Positions 1 through 7,479 of a stretch of DNA of 12,471 bases are shown in pieces; position 1 is the first letter of the stretch, and each line of letters opens with the position of its first letter. Source of the stretch: Marinosulfonomonas sp. (GTDB lineage Bacteria > Pseudomonadota > Alphaproteobacteria > Rhodobacterales > Rhodobacteraceae). The translations under genes and the position numbers were made by a program. Under the pieces are notes generated by a model, which had not been told where the DNA came from, did not search any database, and worked only from the letters and a program-made list of their open reading frames with translations. Location: the NCBI GenBank assembly GCA_015494385.1, contig WGBJ01000210.1, forward strand, positions 1 through 12,471. Reading direction: 5' to 3'.

Positions 1-1295
1 ACAACCTCGGTGGTGTCCTCAACAGGCGTGTCCGCCACAACGTCGGCAACAACCGCAGTGGTATCTTCAACAGGTGTATCCGCCACAACAGCAGGTGCTT
101 CAATACCCGTTCCCGTGTCGGTTTCATTTGCTGGAACAACTGCTGTATCTACAGCTTCATTTACAGCCACCTCGACAGGAGCAGGGGCCATCCCCTTCCA
201 GACGGCGAACCCACCGCCTGCTGTAACCAGAACAATCGCTGTCGTCATCAACAGCATTTTCGAGCCGGACTTGGCTGGCTCGCTGCTGTCTGTTGTTGCA
301 GCTTTCCCGGCAGCAGGTTTCGCGGCTTTCGTCGCGGTAGGCAGTTCGCTAACACCGCCACTGATCATTTCCAGCCATTCCTTGGCTGTCTGGATGCGAT
401 CCTTGGGCAGAACATTCAGTGCCTTGTCTATCGCCTCTAGAAAAGTGGTGTCATACCCGTCAATACGACCGGCCAGCGGAACATAGGGATCCTGTTCATC
501 CGACGCCATTGCAGAAAGGCGCGTTTGGGAATCGGGCGGCATTTCGCCGGTAATCAGATGATAGAAGCTCGCTGCCAGCGCATACAGGTCGCTTGATGGT
601 CCCTGTTTGCTGCCGTTTACATAGAATTCCTGCGGGGAATAGCCATCTTTGACAACCCGCAATGCAGACAGCACGCGGCTGGCTTTGGACACCTCTTCAC
701 GGGCGGCGCCGAAATCAATCAACAGCGGCTCGCTTGTCTTTTTGTCTATCAGGATGTTGTCGGGTGAAATATCGCGGTGCAGGATGTTGCGTCCGTGCAG
801 ATAATCAACCGCGCCCAGGATCTTGCGCAGGATCTTGTTGATCTCTTCCGGCGGCAGCTTTTCTCCGCCTTCTTCCAGCGTTTCCAGCAGGTCGAAACCT
901 TCGATGTAATCCAGCGCCATATAGGCTGTGTCATTGTCCTCGAATACCTGATGCACACCGACGATATTCGGGTGCTGCAGTTTCGCAAGGCTCTTGGCTT
1001 CCTGAACAAACAGATCAATGACCGACTTGAACTCGGACTGATGTGCGCGCGAACGGGCACCAACACGCGCCTGACTGCGACGGCACAGCGTATTGGGGAA
1101 ACATTCCTTTATAACCACCCGGCGATCTAGCGAATCCTTGGCCAGATAGGTGATACCAAAGCCGCCGCTGTTCAAAAATTCCTCAATGGTATACTGCCCA
1201 TGAAGAAGCTCTGTTCCAGGCTTCAGTTCATCAACAAAGTCGTCTTCACCACTTTGGTCGATCGTCTGATCAATCTGTTTTACCGTAGAAACCAT
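1..1295 (-). CDS. Membrane-anchored Ser/Thr protein kinase (C-terminus beyond window)
   Basis: This frame stays open from an ATG at 1295 to the left edge, giving 431 residues with no stop, so the gene is partial. It is a Hanks-type kinase expected to phosphorylate Ser/Thr on unknown cytoplasmic partners. Visible motifs are a glycine loop (SGGFGITY, residues 43-50), the ATP lysine (VVIKE, K63), the catalytic loop HRDISPDN (173-180), the DFG motif (194-196) and an activation segment ending GYSPQEFY (218-225). Residues 319-345 form a Pro/Ala/Lys linker and 347-366 a single membrane helix. The tail beyond is rich in Val, Asp, Glu and Thr and contains a 16-residue direct repeat. The kinase domain should face the cytoplasm and the tail the periplasm. 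All catalytic motifs are intact. A GTGGGG run lies a short way upstream of the ATG. No partner phosphatase or FHA protein is in view. Confidence 0.93.
   Translation of the reverse strand, partial: MVSTVKQIDQTIDQSGEDDFVDELKPGTELLHGQYTIEEFLNSGGFGITYLAKDSLDRRVVIKECFPNTLCRRSQARVGARSRAHQSEFKSVIDLFVQEAKSLAKLQHPNIVGVHQVFEDNDTAYMALDYIEGFDLLETLEEGGEKLPPEEINKILRKILGAVDYLHGRNILHRDISPDNILIDKKTSEPLLIDFGAAREEVSKASRVLSALRVVKDGYSPQEFYVNGSKQGPSSDLYALAASFYHLITGEMPPDSQTRLSAMASDEQDPYVPLAGRIDGYDTTFLEAIDKALNVLPKDRIQTAKEWLEMISGGVSELPTATKAAKPAAGKAATTDSSEPAKSGSKMLLMTTAIVLVTAGGGFAVWKGMAPAPVEVAVNEAVDTAVVPANETDTGTGIEAPAVVADTPVEDTTAVVADVVADTPVEDTTEV
10..89 (-). repeat. Two-copy 48-nt direct repeat in the kinase tail
   Basis: Bases 10-41 and 58-89 match at 28 of 32 positions with a 48-nt period. 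On the coding (minus) strand this gives two copies of a 16-residue unit with the core VADTPVEDTT. The four differences seen are all transitions (C/T or G/A), most of them silent, which suggests an older duplication kept under protein-level constraint. The array may continue beyond the left edge. The acidic, Thr/Pro-rich composition fits a flexible extracytoplasmic spacer. Confidence 0.75.
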
Positions 1296-1607
1296 TTAGC
1301 TGCCCCACCCGGGTTGTTATTGAATCTTATCCGGCAACAATCCATTGCCAAGGCCAACAACTGTCTTAAGAATTTGTCAGAAATATGATGCGATTAAGTC
1401 TATTTTTCAGAGAACTAGCCTATAGGTTGATTATTAAAGGATTTTTCAACCCGCCTCCAACCGGCTGTATCGCCCTGTTGCTGTGTGAAAAGCCTTATTT
1501 ATTAACATCCAATGATAAAATCATAGTGATTCTCGGAACAGGCGGAATCAATTAACCCGCTGTTAACCAAAAGTGGGGACTCTGGCGGCAAAACAGCGAG
1601 GTCCACA
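1296..1607. other. Gene-free region between the kinase and lipoprotein genes
   Basis: This stretch of about 310 bases separates two divergently transcribed genes. I see no convincing coding frame. It is visibly more A/T-rich than the flanking genes. It holds the candidate kinase promoter, a small perfect palindrome at 1512-1524 (ATGAT-AAA-ATCAT), several TTAAC motifs and the left arm of an inverted repeat reaching into the lipoprotein gene. A promoter for the plus-strand gene is expected here, but no box pair stood out. Confidence 0.6.
1324..1351 (-). promoter_or_regulatory. Candidate sigma-70-type promoter for the kinase gene
   Basis: Read on the minus strand, a TTGGCA box (1351-1346) is followed after 16 nt by TAAGAT (1329-1324), matching the consensus at 5/6 and 4/6 positions. 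Transcription would begin near 1317, giving a leader of about 22 nt before the ATG at 1295. This is motif matching only. Confidence 0.35.
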
Positions 1608-1630
1608 ATGCAACTCCCATTTTGGTTAAC
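1562..1630 (+). repeat. Inverted repeat bracketing the lipoprotein RBS and start codon
   Basis: Bases 1562-1572 (GTTAACCAAAA) are the exact reverse complement of 1620-1630. After a one-base bulge at 1573, TGG at 1574-1576 pairs with CCA at 1617-1619. The stem totals 14 bp with a loop of about 40 nt holding the probable ribosome binding site and the ATG at 1608. In RNA this would present the start region in a loop. In DNA it could be a pair of GTTAACC-type operator half-sites. The complementarity is seen directly; any function is inferred. Confidence 0.5.
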
Positions 1631-1910
1631 GATTCCCCTGGTGATTCTGGTCACCGGCTGTGACAGCCCCCATCCACGCTTCATGCAGGTCGAGGCCCAG
1701 AAAGTCACGGTAGACGGCAGCACATTCAAAATCCGCATCCGTGATGGCTATGCCGAAGCCATCCGCACCAATTTCGAACGCCTGCCTAAAATCGGCGATA
1801 CCTTCCCCAAAGCAGCCAAAGCAATCGAGATCGCCAGCGGCTGCAAGGTGATCCCGAACTCGATGAAGGGTGATCCGGCGTTGATGGTGGCGAAACTGGA
1901 CTGCGAATAG
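1608..1910 (+). CDS. Small predicted lipoprotein, function unknown
   Basis: The product is 100 residues with a short hydrophobic N-terminus ending in LVTGC (14-18). This is a standard lipobox, so cleavage before C18 and lipid anchoring are predicted. The mature part is about 83 residues, mixed charged, with two further cysteines (in SGCKV and at LDCE near the end) that could form a disulfide. I do not recognise a named family. The start at 1608 is favoured because it gives a complete signal peptide and has a purine-rich GCGAGG about 10 nt upstream. It is followed by cobO after roughly 70 nt, with no obvious functional link. Coding is supported by the lipobox and regular composition but not by a known domain. 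Confidence 0.75.
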   Translation: MQLPFWLTIPLVILVTGCDSPHPRFMQVEAQKVTVDGSTFKIRIRDGYAEAIRTNFERLPKIGDTFPKAAKAIEIASGCKVIPNSMKGDPALMVAKLDCE

Positions 1911-1966
1911 TCGAAACCGCTCTTGCATCCGGCCTCGCAAAACCGCACCTTGGGGGTCAGGAAACA

Positions 1967-1970
1967 GGAG
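1967..1970 (+). promoter_or_regulatory. Ribosome binding site deciding the cobO start
   Basis: GGAG ends 8 nt before the ATG at 1979, which is good spacing. A longer in-frame start, GTG at 1970, would overlap this site and is therefore unlikely. Confidence 0.6.
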
Positions 1971-1978
1971 TGTGCCAG

Positions 1979-2587
1979 ATGACCCAAGACACCGACCGCC
2001 ACGCAATGAAAATGGCCAAGAAGAAGGCCGCGCGCGACAAGATCATGGCGACCAAGACCGATCAAAAGGGGTTGGTCATCGTGCATACCGGCAAGGGCAA
2101 GGGGAAATCCTCGGCCGCCTTCGGCATGATTTTCCGCTGCATTGCCCATGACATGCAATGCGCCGTGGTGCAGTTTATCAAGGGCGGCATGTCCACCGGC
2201 GAGCGCGATCTAATTCTGGCCAAGTTTAACGACATTTGCGAATTTCACACGATGGGCGAAGGATTCACCTGGGAAACGCAGGACAAATCCCGCGATACCG
2301 AAATGGCGCAAGCCGCATGGGAAAAGGCCAAGGAGCTGATCCGCGACCCGGCCAACAAAATGGTGCTGCTGGACGAAATCAACATCGCATTGCGCTACGA
2401 TTACCTTGATATTCAGGATGTTGTCGATTTCCTGAGCAACGAGAAACCCGAGATGACCCATGTGGTTCTGACCGGCCGCAACGCCAAGGACGAGTTGATC
2501 GAAATTGCCGATCTGGTGACGGAAATGGAATTGATCAAGCATCCCTTCCGCTCGGGTATCAAGGCCCAGATCGGGGTTGAATACTAA
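1979..2587 (+). CDS. cobO: Cob(I)yrinic acid a,c-diamide adenosyltransferase (CobO/BtuR type)
   Basis: This enzyme transfers the 5'-deoxyadenosyl group of ATP to the reduced cobalt of corrinoids, a step of adenosylcobalamin synthesis or salvage in the cytoplasm. The 202-residue length is normal for the CobO/CobA/BtuR family. The family P-loop variant GKGKGKSS is at 38-45, a Walker B-like strand VLLDE at 129-133, and VVLTGRN and the C-terminal HPFRSGIKAQIGVEY segment are typical. The first 30 residues are Lys/Ala-rich (MAKKKAARDKI), as often seen in alphaproteobacterial CobO. The ATG at 1979 is chosen on ribosome-binding-site spacing. No other cobalamin genes are in the window, so it stands alone here. 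No convincing terminator hairpin follows the stop. Confidence 0.95.
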   Translation: MTQDTDRHAMKMAKKKAARDKIMATKTDQKGLVIVHTGKGKGKSSAAFGMIFRCIAHDMQCAVVQFIKGGMSTGERDLILAKFNDICEFHTMGEGFTWETQDKSRDTEMAQAAWEKAKELIRDPANKMVLLDEINIALRYDYLDIQDVVDFLSNEKPEMTHVVLTGRNAKDELIEIADLVTEMELIKHPFRSGIKAQIGVEY

Positions 2588-2652
2588 AACCGGCTTTTTT
2601 GGAAATGGCTCCTTAACTTTTTTGCGCCAAGGATGGCACGGAAAAGAAAGGG

Positions 2653-3321
2653 ATGCCTATGCCGGTTGTTGCTGTTCGGAGTTCTGCTAATTTACCCTTG
2701 GTGGCCCACCGGTCCCCCATCGGGGCAAAACGGGTGATGGATGTCATTCTTATCCTGCTGACGCTCCCTGTTTCGGTGCCACTGGTGCTTGTCATTGCCG
2801 GGTTGCTGATGGCACAGGGCAGGCCGGTGTTTTATTCCCAACAGCGCGTCGGACAGGGTGGTCGGCATTTTCGTATCTGGAAGTTTTGCACAATGGTGCC
2901 GCAGGCCGATGCCAGATTGCGGGAACACTTGCGGAAAAATCCGAATGCAGCCCGCGAATGGCGCCTGACACAAAAACTGCGCCATGACCCGCGCGTATTT
3001 TCTCTGGGTGCTTTCCTGCGCAAATCCAGTCTGGACGAGTTGCCCCAGCTTTGGAATATCCTCTGCGGCCAGATGAGTCTGGTTGGCCCGCGGCCAATTA
3101 CAATGACAGAGCTGGTCGAGAAATACCGCAGCCATGCGCCCAGCTATATGAAGTGCCGCCCCGGTCTGACCGGACTGTGGCAGGTATCGGGGCGCAACCG
3201 GTTACGGTATTCACAGCGGGTGCAACTGGACGTGGCCTATGCCACAGGGCAAAACCTGTGGCTGGACCTGCATATACTTTGGCGCACCATCGGCACAGTG
3301 CTACGCGGGACCGGCTGCTAA
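2653..3321 (+). CDS. ExoY-like initiating sugar-phosphate transferase
   Basis: This belongs to the bacterial sugar transferase family (PF02397, monotopic phosphoglycosyl transferases), which move a sugar-1-phosphate from a UDP-sugar to undecaprenyl phosphate to start exopolysaccharide repeat synthesis. The length of 222 residues fits the small ExoY/PglC form. A hydrophobic segment with internal prolines (28-53) matches the re-entrant membrane helix. Then come QQRVGQGG (63-70), KFCTM (77-81), the catalytic Asp-Glu pair in SSLDELPQ (D128, E129), VGPRP (144-148) and RPGLTGLWQVSGRN. The usual KFR(T/S)M motif carries Cys79 in place of Arg. Two ATGs compete. The one at 2659 has the better spacing from AAAGGG; the one at 2653 is two codons longer. 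The gene converges on the sulfotransferase-like gene with a 12-nt gap. The sugar substrate cannot be read from the sequence. Confidence 0.92.
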   Translation: MPMPVVAVRSSANLPLVAHRSPIGAKRVMDVILILLTLPVSVPLVLVIAGLLMAQGRPVFYSQQRVGQGGRHFRIWKFCTMVPQADARLREHLRKNPNAAREWRLTQKLRHDPRVFSLGAFLRKSSLDELPQLWNILCGQMSLVGPRPITMTELVEKYRSHAPSYMKCRPGLTGLWQVSGRNRLRYSQRVQLDVAYATGQNLWLDLHILWRTIGTVLRGTGC

Positions 3322-3333
3322 AACATACCCTGT

Positions 3334-4338
3334 TTATCCCGTTCCCGCTTTACCAGACAGGTATATCCGGCGCGCAGCACGCACCCAGAACGGGGTTGTG
3401 ATATCCTCGCGATACAGCAGCGTGTCTTGCCTGTCTGTGACGGACATTTCAAAACCGGGTTGAAATTGCTGATGGTGTTCGACAAGTGTGGAATTCAGCG
3501 TCTGGAAATGTTCAGTCAAAGCCGCAATCTCGGATCGGGTGAACAGACAACTTTCCACCGTGGGTCCGAACTCCAGATCAAAGGCCTCTTGCACAGCCGA
3601 AAACAGGTTGTCGTCGGCAGGGTTTCCACCTGCAATCGCCAAACCGGCCCAAGTCGGCAATGGGCGGGGTGAAATGTTCGAAACCCCGTTGTTGACCATA
3701 GTCAAAGCCTCGACCCCGAATGGCAGGTCCAGAAATGACAGCATCACCCCCAGCACCCCATCGGGTGCGGCGCGGGCCGTGTTGAAATCAACAAAGTAAA
3801 TGTCCTTAGGGTGAAACCCGCTTTTCAAATGGTCATACAAGGCCAGATAATCGCACCATAAACCGTCCACCATTCCGGTTTGAAACGCCTGTTCAATCAA
3901 AACAGGCGGGCGCGGGGGAATCCGGCTGCGGGCGACTTCCAGATAAACCGATTGCAAAAACTGCCATTGTTCCCGCAGAAAACAAATCAGGCTGATGCTT
4001 TCAAACCCGTCAAAAACCCCGGCCAGCGCCGCCATATCCACCTGACCACCGGCTCCGCCGCCGCGGGAAAATTCCTCGCTCGACAACAGCAGGGTGACAT
4101 CGCTGTCCACATATTCGGCCGCCAGCGCCTGCAAGGTTCCGATCCCGCCATCCGGCAGATCATAGGCCAGCGGCAGCGCAATCCAGTCGGTCAGCAATCC
4201 GTGGTGTCCACTGTGATTGCCCAGCGCCGGATAGATCACACCGTGTTGCACCAGCAAATCACGGTTGGCGTGAAATGTGTCCTGAATGGTTGTCGTCGCC
4301 GTTTTATGTGTTCCGATATGCAGGACCAGTCTAGCCAT
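3334..4338 (-). CDS. Sulfotransferase-like P-loop protein
   Basis: The 334-residue product begins LVLHIGTHKTATTTIQ. The segment at 7-19 resembles the 5'-phosphosulfate-binding loop of PAPS-dependent sulfotransferases and of related surface-polysaccharide proteins (often HIGTHKTGTTSIQ). A second element, LREQWQFLQSVYLE (121-134), resembles the 3'-phosphate site with Arg122 and Ser130. LLLSSEEF (83-90) is also common in these proteins. The first loop has Ala14 where Gly is usual. The ATG overlaps the 3' end of the upstream RgpF/WbsX gene by 8 nt, so the two are probably translationally coupled and share an operon. The likely role is sulfation of the exported glycan or one of its precursors, but the family is broad and the acceptor unknown. 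No signal peptide is evident, so it should be cytoplasmic. Confidence 0.75.
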   Translation of the reverse strand: MARLVLHIGTHKTATTTIQDTFHANRDLLVQHGVIYPALGNHSGHHGLLTDWIALPLAYDLPDGGIGTLQALAAEYVDSDVTLLLSSEEFSRGGGAGGQVDMAALAGVFDGFESISLICFLREQWQFLQSVYLEVARSRIPPRPPVLIEQAFQTGMVDGLWCDYLALYDHLKSGFHPKDIYFVDFNTARAAPDGVLGVMLSFLDLPFGVEALTMVNNGVSNISPRPLPTWAGLAIAGGNPADDNLFSAVQEAFDLEFGPTVESCLFTRSEIAALTEHFQTLNSTLVEHHQQFQPGFEMSVTDRQDTLLYREDITTPFWVRAARRIYLSGKAGTG

Positions 4339-6550
4339 CGCGCAAAGCTTCCTTCAAAACATCCAGATACAGCCTGCCAAAGGTCTCGCTCGGTTCCAGC
4401 ACCGCCTTCTCGGCCCATTCGTTCCAGGCGTTGATGAACAATTCGCCCCGATAGGATTCGTTCAACCGGTGTTCCTGCACCGCTCGCAACCATTGACGAA
4501 AGCTGGCCGGATTGGCCCCATACGCAATATGCGCCTTTGGCCCGCGTCTTGCGGTGTTATCCCAACCGGGCATGATCCCTGCGATGGTATTGTCCGGTAA
4601 TTGCCGCCGATACGCCGGTTTGACCGACCGTTTCGCCACCGCGTTAAAATCGTAAATCAATCCGTCAAACCCGTCTGCCGGTGTGGCCCCGCCCATCCGG
4701 TTTCCAAGCGGCCCACCAAACAGGAAATCCTCGCCTTTAACCAATCCGTGCGGCGGCATCTCGACCCAGAAATCGAACAGGCCTTTTGCAACCTCGCTCT
4801 TGCCTTTCACATGGAAGGAAACCGCGCCCAGCTCGACCTCGCCAATACCGGCCTGCCGCCATGCCTTGCGCATCTGCTCAACGTTGCGAATGGGATCGGG
4901 CATATCCTCGGGCCGGTAAATCACAAAACGGGGGCGCGATCCGTCGGGACGCTGATAACGCTCGTCCCGCATATAGGGCAGGGTAGATTGCACCAGCCCT
5001 TCCTCAAACCCGTCGCGGTAACTTTGATCCAGCAGCACCTCGCCCGAAAGCCCGTCCCAGTTCCGCCGCCAACTTTCATTCGCCCAGCACAGATAGAACG
5101 GGAACGTCACATCGGGCCGTTTCAGCAGGTTGTCCAGCGGCGTTTCCAGCACCCGCTTGCCATCAAACCAGTAGTGATAGACGCAAAACGCATCGATCCC
5201 CGCTTGCGCCGCCATTTCGGCCTGCTGCCCCATAACCTCGGGCGCACGCAGGTCGTAAAAACCCAGATCCGCTGGCAGCATTGGCTGCAAATGCCCGGGA
5301 TACATCGACCGCGCCCCAAGGGCCGCCCGCCATTCGGTATACCCCGCGCCCCACCACGCATCGTTTTCCGCAATCGGGTGGAATTGCGGCAGGTAAAATG
5401 CACTGGTGTAATTCGGTTTGGCAAGTGGGCGCGCCACAGCCCTGCTGCCGATTTCACTGCTTTGACGAACCGCCATTCCTGCCGCCTGCGCCAGCCCGCC
5501 AATCGCACGTTCAAACGCATGGGCAAGGGTGCCGTCTACCTGACCTGTTTCCGCCTCGAACACGGATGAATCCAGCCGCAACGCGCGGATCATGCCCAGC
5601 ATCAGCGGCTTGACCCAATACATAGACCCCGCCGGAAACGACAGGTCATCCGCAGCCCCCTCCAGTTCCAGTCGCCGCAGCAACATGGTGGTTTTATCCC
5701 TGTTCGATCCCCACCATTGCGCCCCCTTGAAATGCTGCCCGTCCGCAACCCAGAAACCAGCATCCGTGTCGGCCAGAAACCCGTCCAGTTTTGTGGCAAG
5801 CTCGTCAAGCGGCAATATCCCGTCAATCAGATGTTGGCGCCATTTGGCCCCGTCGTTTCGATGCGGGGACTTCTTGGTATGGATTTTGCAAACCGCCCGA
5901 TAGCCATCAAATGCCCCTGCGTTCAGCAACGTGACAAACGGCAGAATATCGCGCCCCTTGTTGGCCACTGGCACAATGGATGCCTTGGGAAAATCCGCGC
6001 CGATATCGGCGGCCAAACCATCTGTTTCCGCCCCCCGCCATGTCACCGTAACATACAGGTCATAGTCAATTTCCAAGGCCTTTAACCGCGCAGAAAATTC
6101 GGCCCACAGATCCGGATAATAGACATGCACAACCACCGCCACAGGGGCCCGTTTGCGATCGGGATCGAACCGCAACACCTGCTTGGGACAATCCGGAAAA
6201 CAGGCAACCGCCGCAGCACGGGTTGGCCGCCCCTCTTTGCGACCTCGACTCAGGAAATGGCGAAATGGGCGCATTCCGCTTTCGGCGACATCCGGGTTCA
6301 AACGCAGATAGGACTCGGGTGAAAACTCGGGATTTGGCTGCATCCCGGCACCCTCACCCAGCAAGATAAAGTGGTGCAGGGGAAACAGACGGTAAAACGG
6401 ATGCAACGCCGGATTGGCCCCGCGATAGAAGGTTGCATCAAACATCCCGCTGGATTTGGCCTGCCACAGATACGCCCATTCCGACGGCCGCAGCGCCAAT
6501 GTGCGCACAGCCTTTTGCAGACGCCGCAGCATCACCTTTGCACCTGACAT
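4331..6550 (-). CDS. Multi-domain glycan protein: RgpF-like plus WbsX-like domains
   Basis: The 739-residue product has three parts. Residues 36-110 hold two copies of a FDATFYRGANP / SYLRLNPDVA...FRHFLSRGRKEGR motif common at the N-terminus of polysaccharide-locus proteins. Residues 134-365 resemble the rhamnan synthesis F family (VVVHVYYPDLW, NKGRDILPF, KIHTKKSPH, FPAGSMYWVKP). Residues 383-735 match the WbsX family (YLPQFHPI, WWGAGYTEW, YHYWFDGKRVLETPLDN, CWANESW, GWDNTARR, INAWNEWAE). It is expected to assemble or modify the surface glycan in the cytoplasm, with linkage specificity unknown. The start is placed at 6550 because AAGGAGG sits just upstream. An extension to a TTG at 6610 adds 20 residues with no coding character. 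The gene lies 69 nt after the permease and overlaps the sulfotransferase-like gene by 8 nt. Confidence 0.9.
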   Translation of the reverse strand: MSGAKVMLRRLQKAVRTLALRPSEWAYLWQAKSSGMFDATFYRGANPALHPFYRLFPLHHFILLGEGAGMQPNPEFSPESYLRLNPDVAESGMRPFRHFLSRGRKEGRPTRAAAVACFPDCPKQVLRFDPDRKRAPVAVVVHVYYPDLWAEFSARLKALEIDYDLYVTVTWRGAETDGLAADIGADFPKASIVPVANKGRDILPFVTLLNAGAFDGYRAVCKIHTKKSPHRNDGAKWRQHLIDGILPLDELATKLDGFLADTDAGFWVADGQHFKGAQWWGSNRDKTTMLLRRLELEGAADDLSFPAGSMYWVKPLMLGMIRALRLDSSVFEAETGQVDGTLAHAFERAIGGLAQAAGMAVRQSSEIGSRAVARPLAKPNYTSAFYLPQFHPIAENDAWWGAGYTEWRAALGARSMYPGHLQPMLPADLGFYDLRAPEVMGQQAEMAAQAGIDAFCVYHYWFDGKRVLETPLDNLLKRPDVTFPFYLCWANESWRRNWDGLSGEVLLDQSYRDGFEEGLVQSTLPYMRDERYQRPDGSRPRFVIYRPEDMPDPIRNVEQMRKAWRQAGIGEVELGAVSFHVKGKSEVAKGLFDFWVEMPPHGLVKGEDFLFGGPLGNRMGGATPADGFDGLIYDFNAVAKRSVKPAYRRQLPDNTIAGIMPGWDNTARRGPKAHIAYGANPASFRQWLRAVQEHRLNESYRGELFINAWNEWAEKAVLEPSETFGRLYLDVLKEALRDG

Positions 6551-6554
6551 GCCC

Positions 6555-6561
6555 CCTCCTT
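6555..6561 (-). promoter_or_regulatory. Strong Shine-Dalgarno for the RgpF/WbsX gene
   Basis: Read on the minus strand, AAGGAGG is followed by GGGC and the ATG at 6550. It is the best ribosome binding site on this strand and settles the start against the longer TTG-initiated frame. Confidence 0.65.
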
Positions 6562-6619
6562 CGACATTCAATCCGATTCCCCGGCACCCTAGACCCCGAC
6601 AGTTAAGCAACGGCTAAAA

Positions 6620-7390
6620 TCACCCCTCGCTGATCAATCGTCGCGCATGTCGGCCCAGAAATATCAGCGCGGGCACCAGCGCCAGCAGGGTGACAAACAC
6701 CGGATAAAGCGGTTCGGAAAATCCGGCCGGATATGTCGAATAAATGCCCGCCCGCACCAGTCCGATCACATGCACAAGTGGATTGAACCACAACCAGTCG
6801 CTGAACGGAGAGGGCACTGCCTCGGGCAGGAACAACACACCGGATATGATAAACAGAGGCCGGTTCAGGATTGACCAGAGCCGTTCCCACAGCGGGAACA
6901 TTTCAAACAAAAACGCATTCATCGCCCCGATGCCAAATCCCAGCAACGCCGCCAGAACCAGGCCTGCGAACAGGGGCAGGAACGACAGTGAAACCGGTTG
7001 GCCCGACATCGCCAGTATCCCGCCGATCACCAGCGCAAACACCAGCAAATGCGTCAGCGTATTCAGGATGAACCGTGCCAGCAGCGCATCCCACCACGTA
7101 ACCGCCGGATAGGCCAGCAGGGGCCGCGAAAACCGCAAGGCCACGCCGATTTTCTGCGCCAGATCACTATAGAGCATAAATGGCAGGTAGCCGCTGGCAT
7201 AAAACAGCGCAAAACTTTTGCCCAAAGGCGGCTGATCGAACACAAATGTAAAGACAAAGGTCAACAAAGCCACCGCCGCCACAGGTTCAAGCACAGCCCA
7301 GAAATACCCCCCCGGCGTGCGCCCAAAGGTGGTTGCCATTTCACGCAGGATCAGGGCGCCCGTGGCGCGAAAAGATGCAATCCGGTGCAA
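6620..7390 (-). CDS. Polysaccharide ABC exporter permease (KpsM-like)
   Basis: This is a hydrophobic protein of the ABC-2 / KpsM type that forms the inner-membrane channel for capsule-like polysaccharide together with the KpsT-like ATPase. From the start used here it has 256 residues, close to KpsM of E. coli. It opens with an amphipathic ALILREMATTFGR segment (12-24) and GYFWAVLEP (28-36), both typical. About six membrane helices follow, and the short polar tail ends RRLISEG. The frame is open back to a TTG at 7456, but no ATG or GTG precedes the conserved region. The TTG at 7390 has CGGGGA six nt upstream and leaves about 90 nt to the divergent KpsE-like gene, so it is preferred. It is first in a minus-strand block with the RgpF/WbsX and sulfotransferase-like genes. 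Function is confident; the exact start is not. Confidence 0.88.
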   Translation of the reverse strand: MHRIASFRATGALILREMATTFGRTPGGYFWAVLEPVAAVALLTFVFTFVFDQPPLGKSFALFYASGYLPFMLYSDLAQKIGVALRFSRPLLAYPAVTWWDALLARFILNTLTHLLVFALVIGGILAMSGQPVSLSFLPLFAGLVLAALLGFGIGAMNAFLFEMFPLWERLWSILNRPLFIISGVLFLPEAVPSPFSDWLWFNPLVHVIGLVRAGIYSTYPAGFSEPLYPVFVTLLALVPALIFLGRHARRLISEG

Positions 7391-7479
7391 AACATATCCC
7401 CGCTGGTTAGCTGTTTCTTCAGGTTTTGGGCTTAGGCCAAAGAAGTGAAGAAGCAATTACCGCAAAAGGGATTCCTTTT

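Noticed and set aside
1200..1388. Short plus-strand frame across the kinase 5' end
   Set aside because: It is antisense to the kinase N-terminus and runs into the A/T-rich spacer; there is no sign of a protein family.
1512..1524. Palindrome ATGAT-AAA-ATCAT as an operator
   Set aside because: It is perfect but only 5 bp per arm in A/T-rich DNA, so it can easily arise by chance.
2588..2652. T-rich stretches after cobO as a possible terminator
   Set aside because: The T runs at about 2594 and 2617 are not preceded by a stem longer than 4 bp, so an intrinsic terminator is not supported.
4601..5569. Open frame of 322 codons on the plus strand
   Set aside because: It lies wholly antisense to the well-supported RgpF/WbsX gene, and its translation is rich in Arg, Pro and His without any domain, as expected for a shadow frame.
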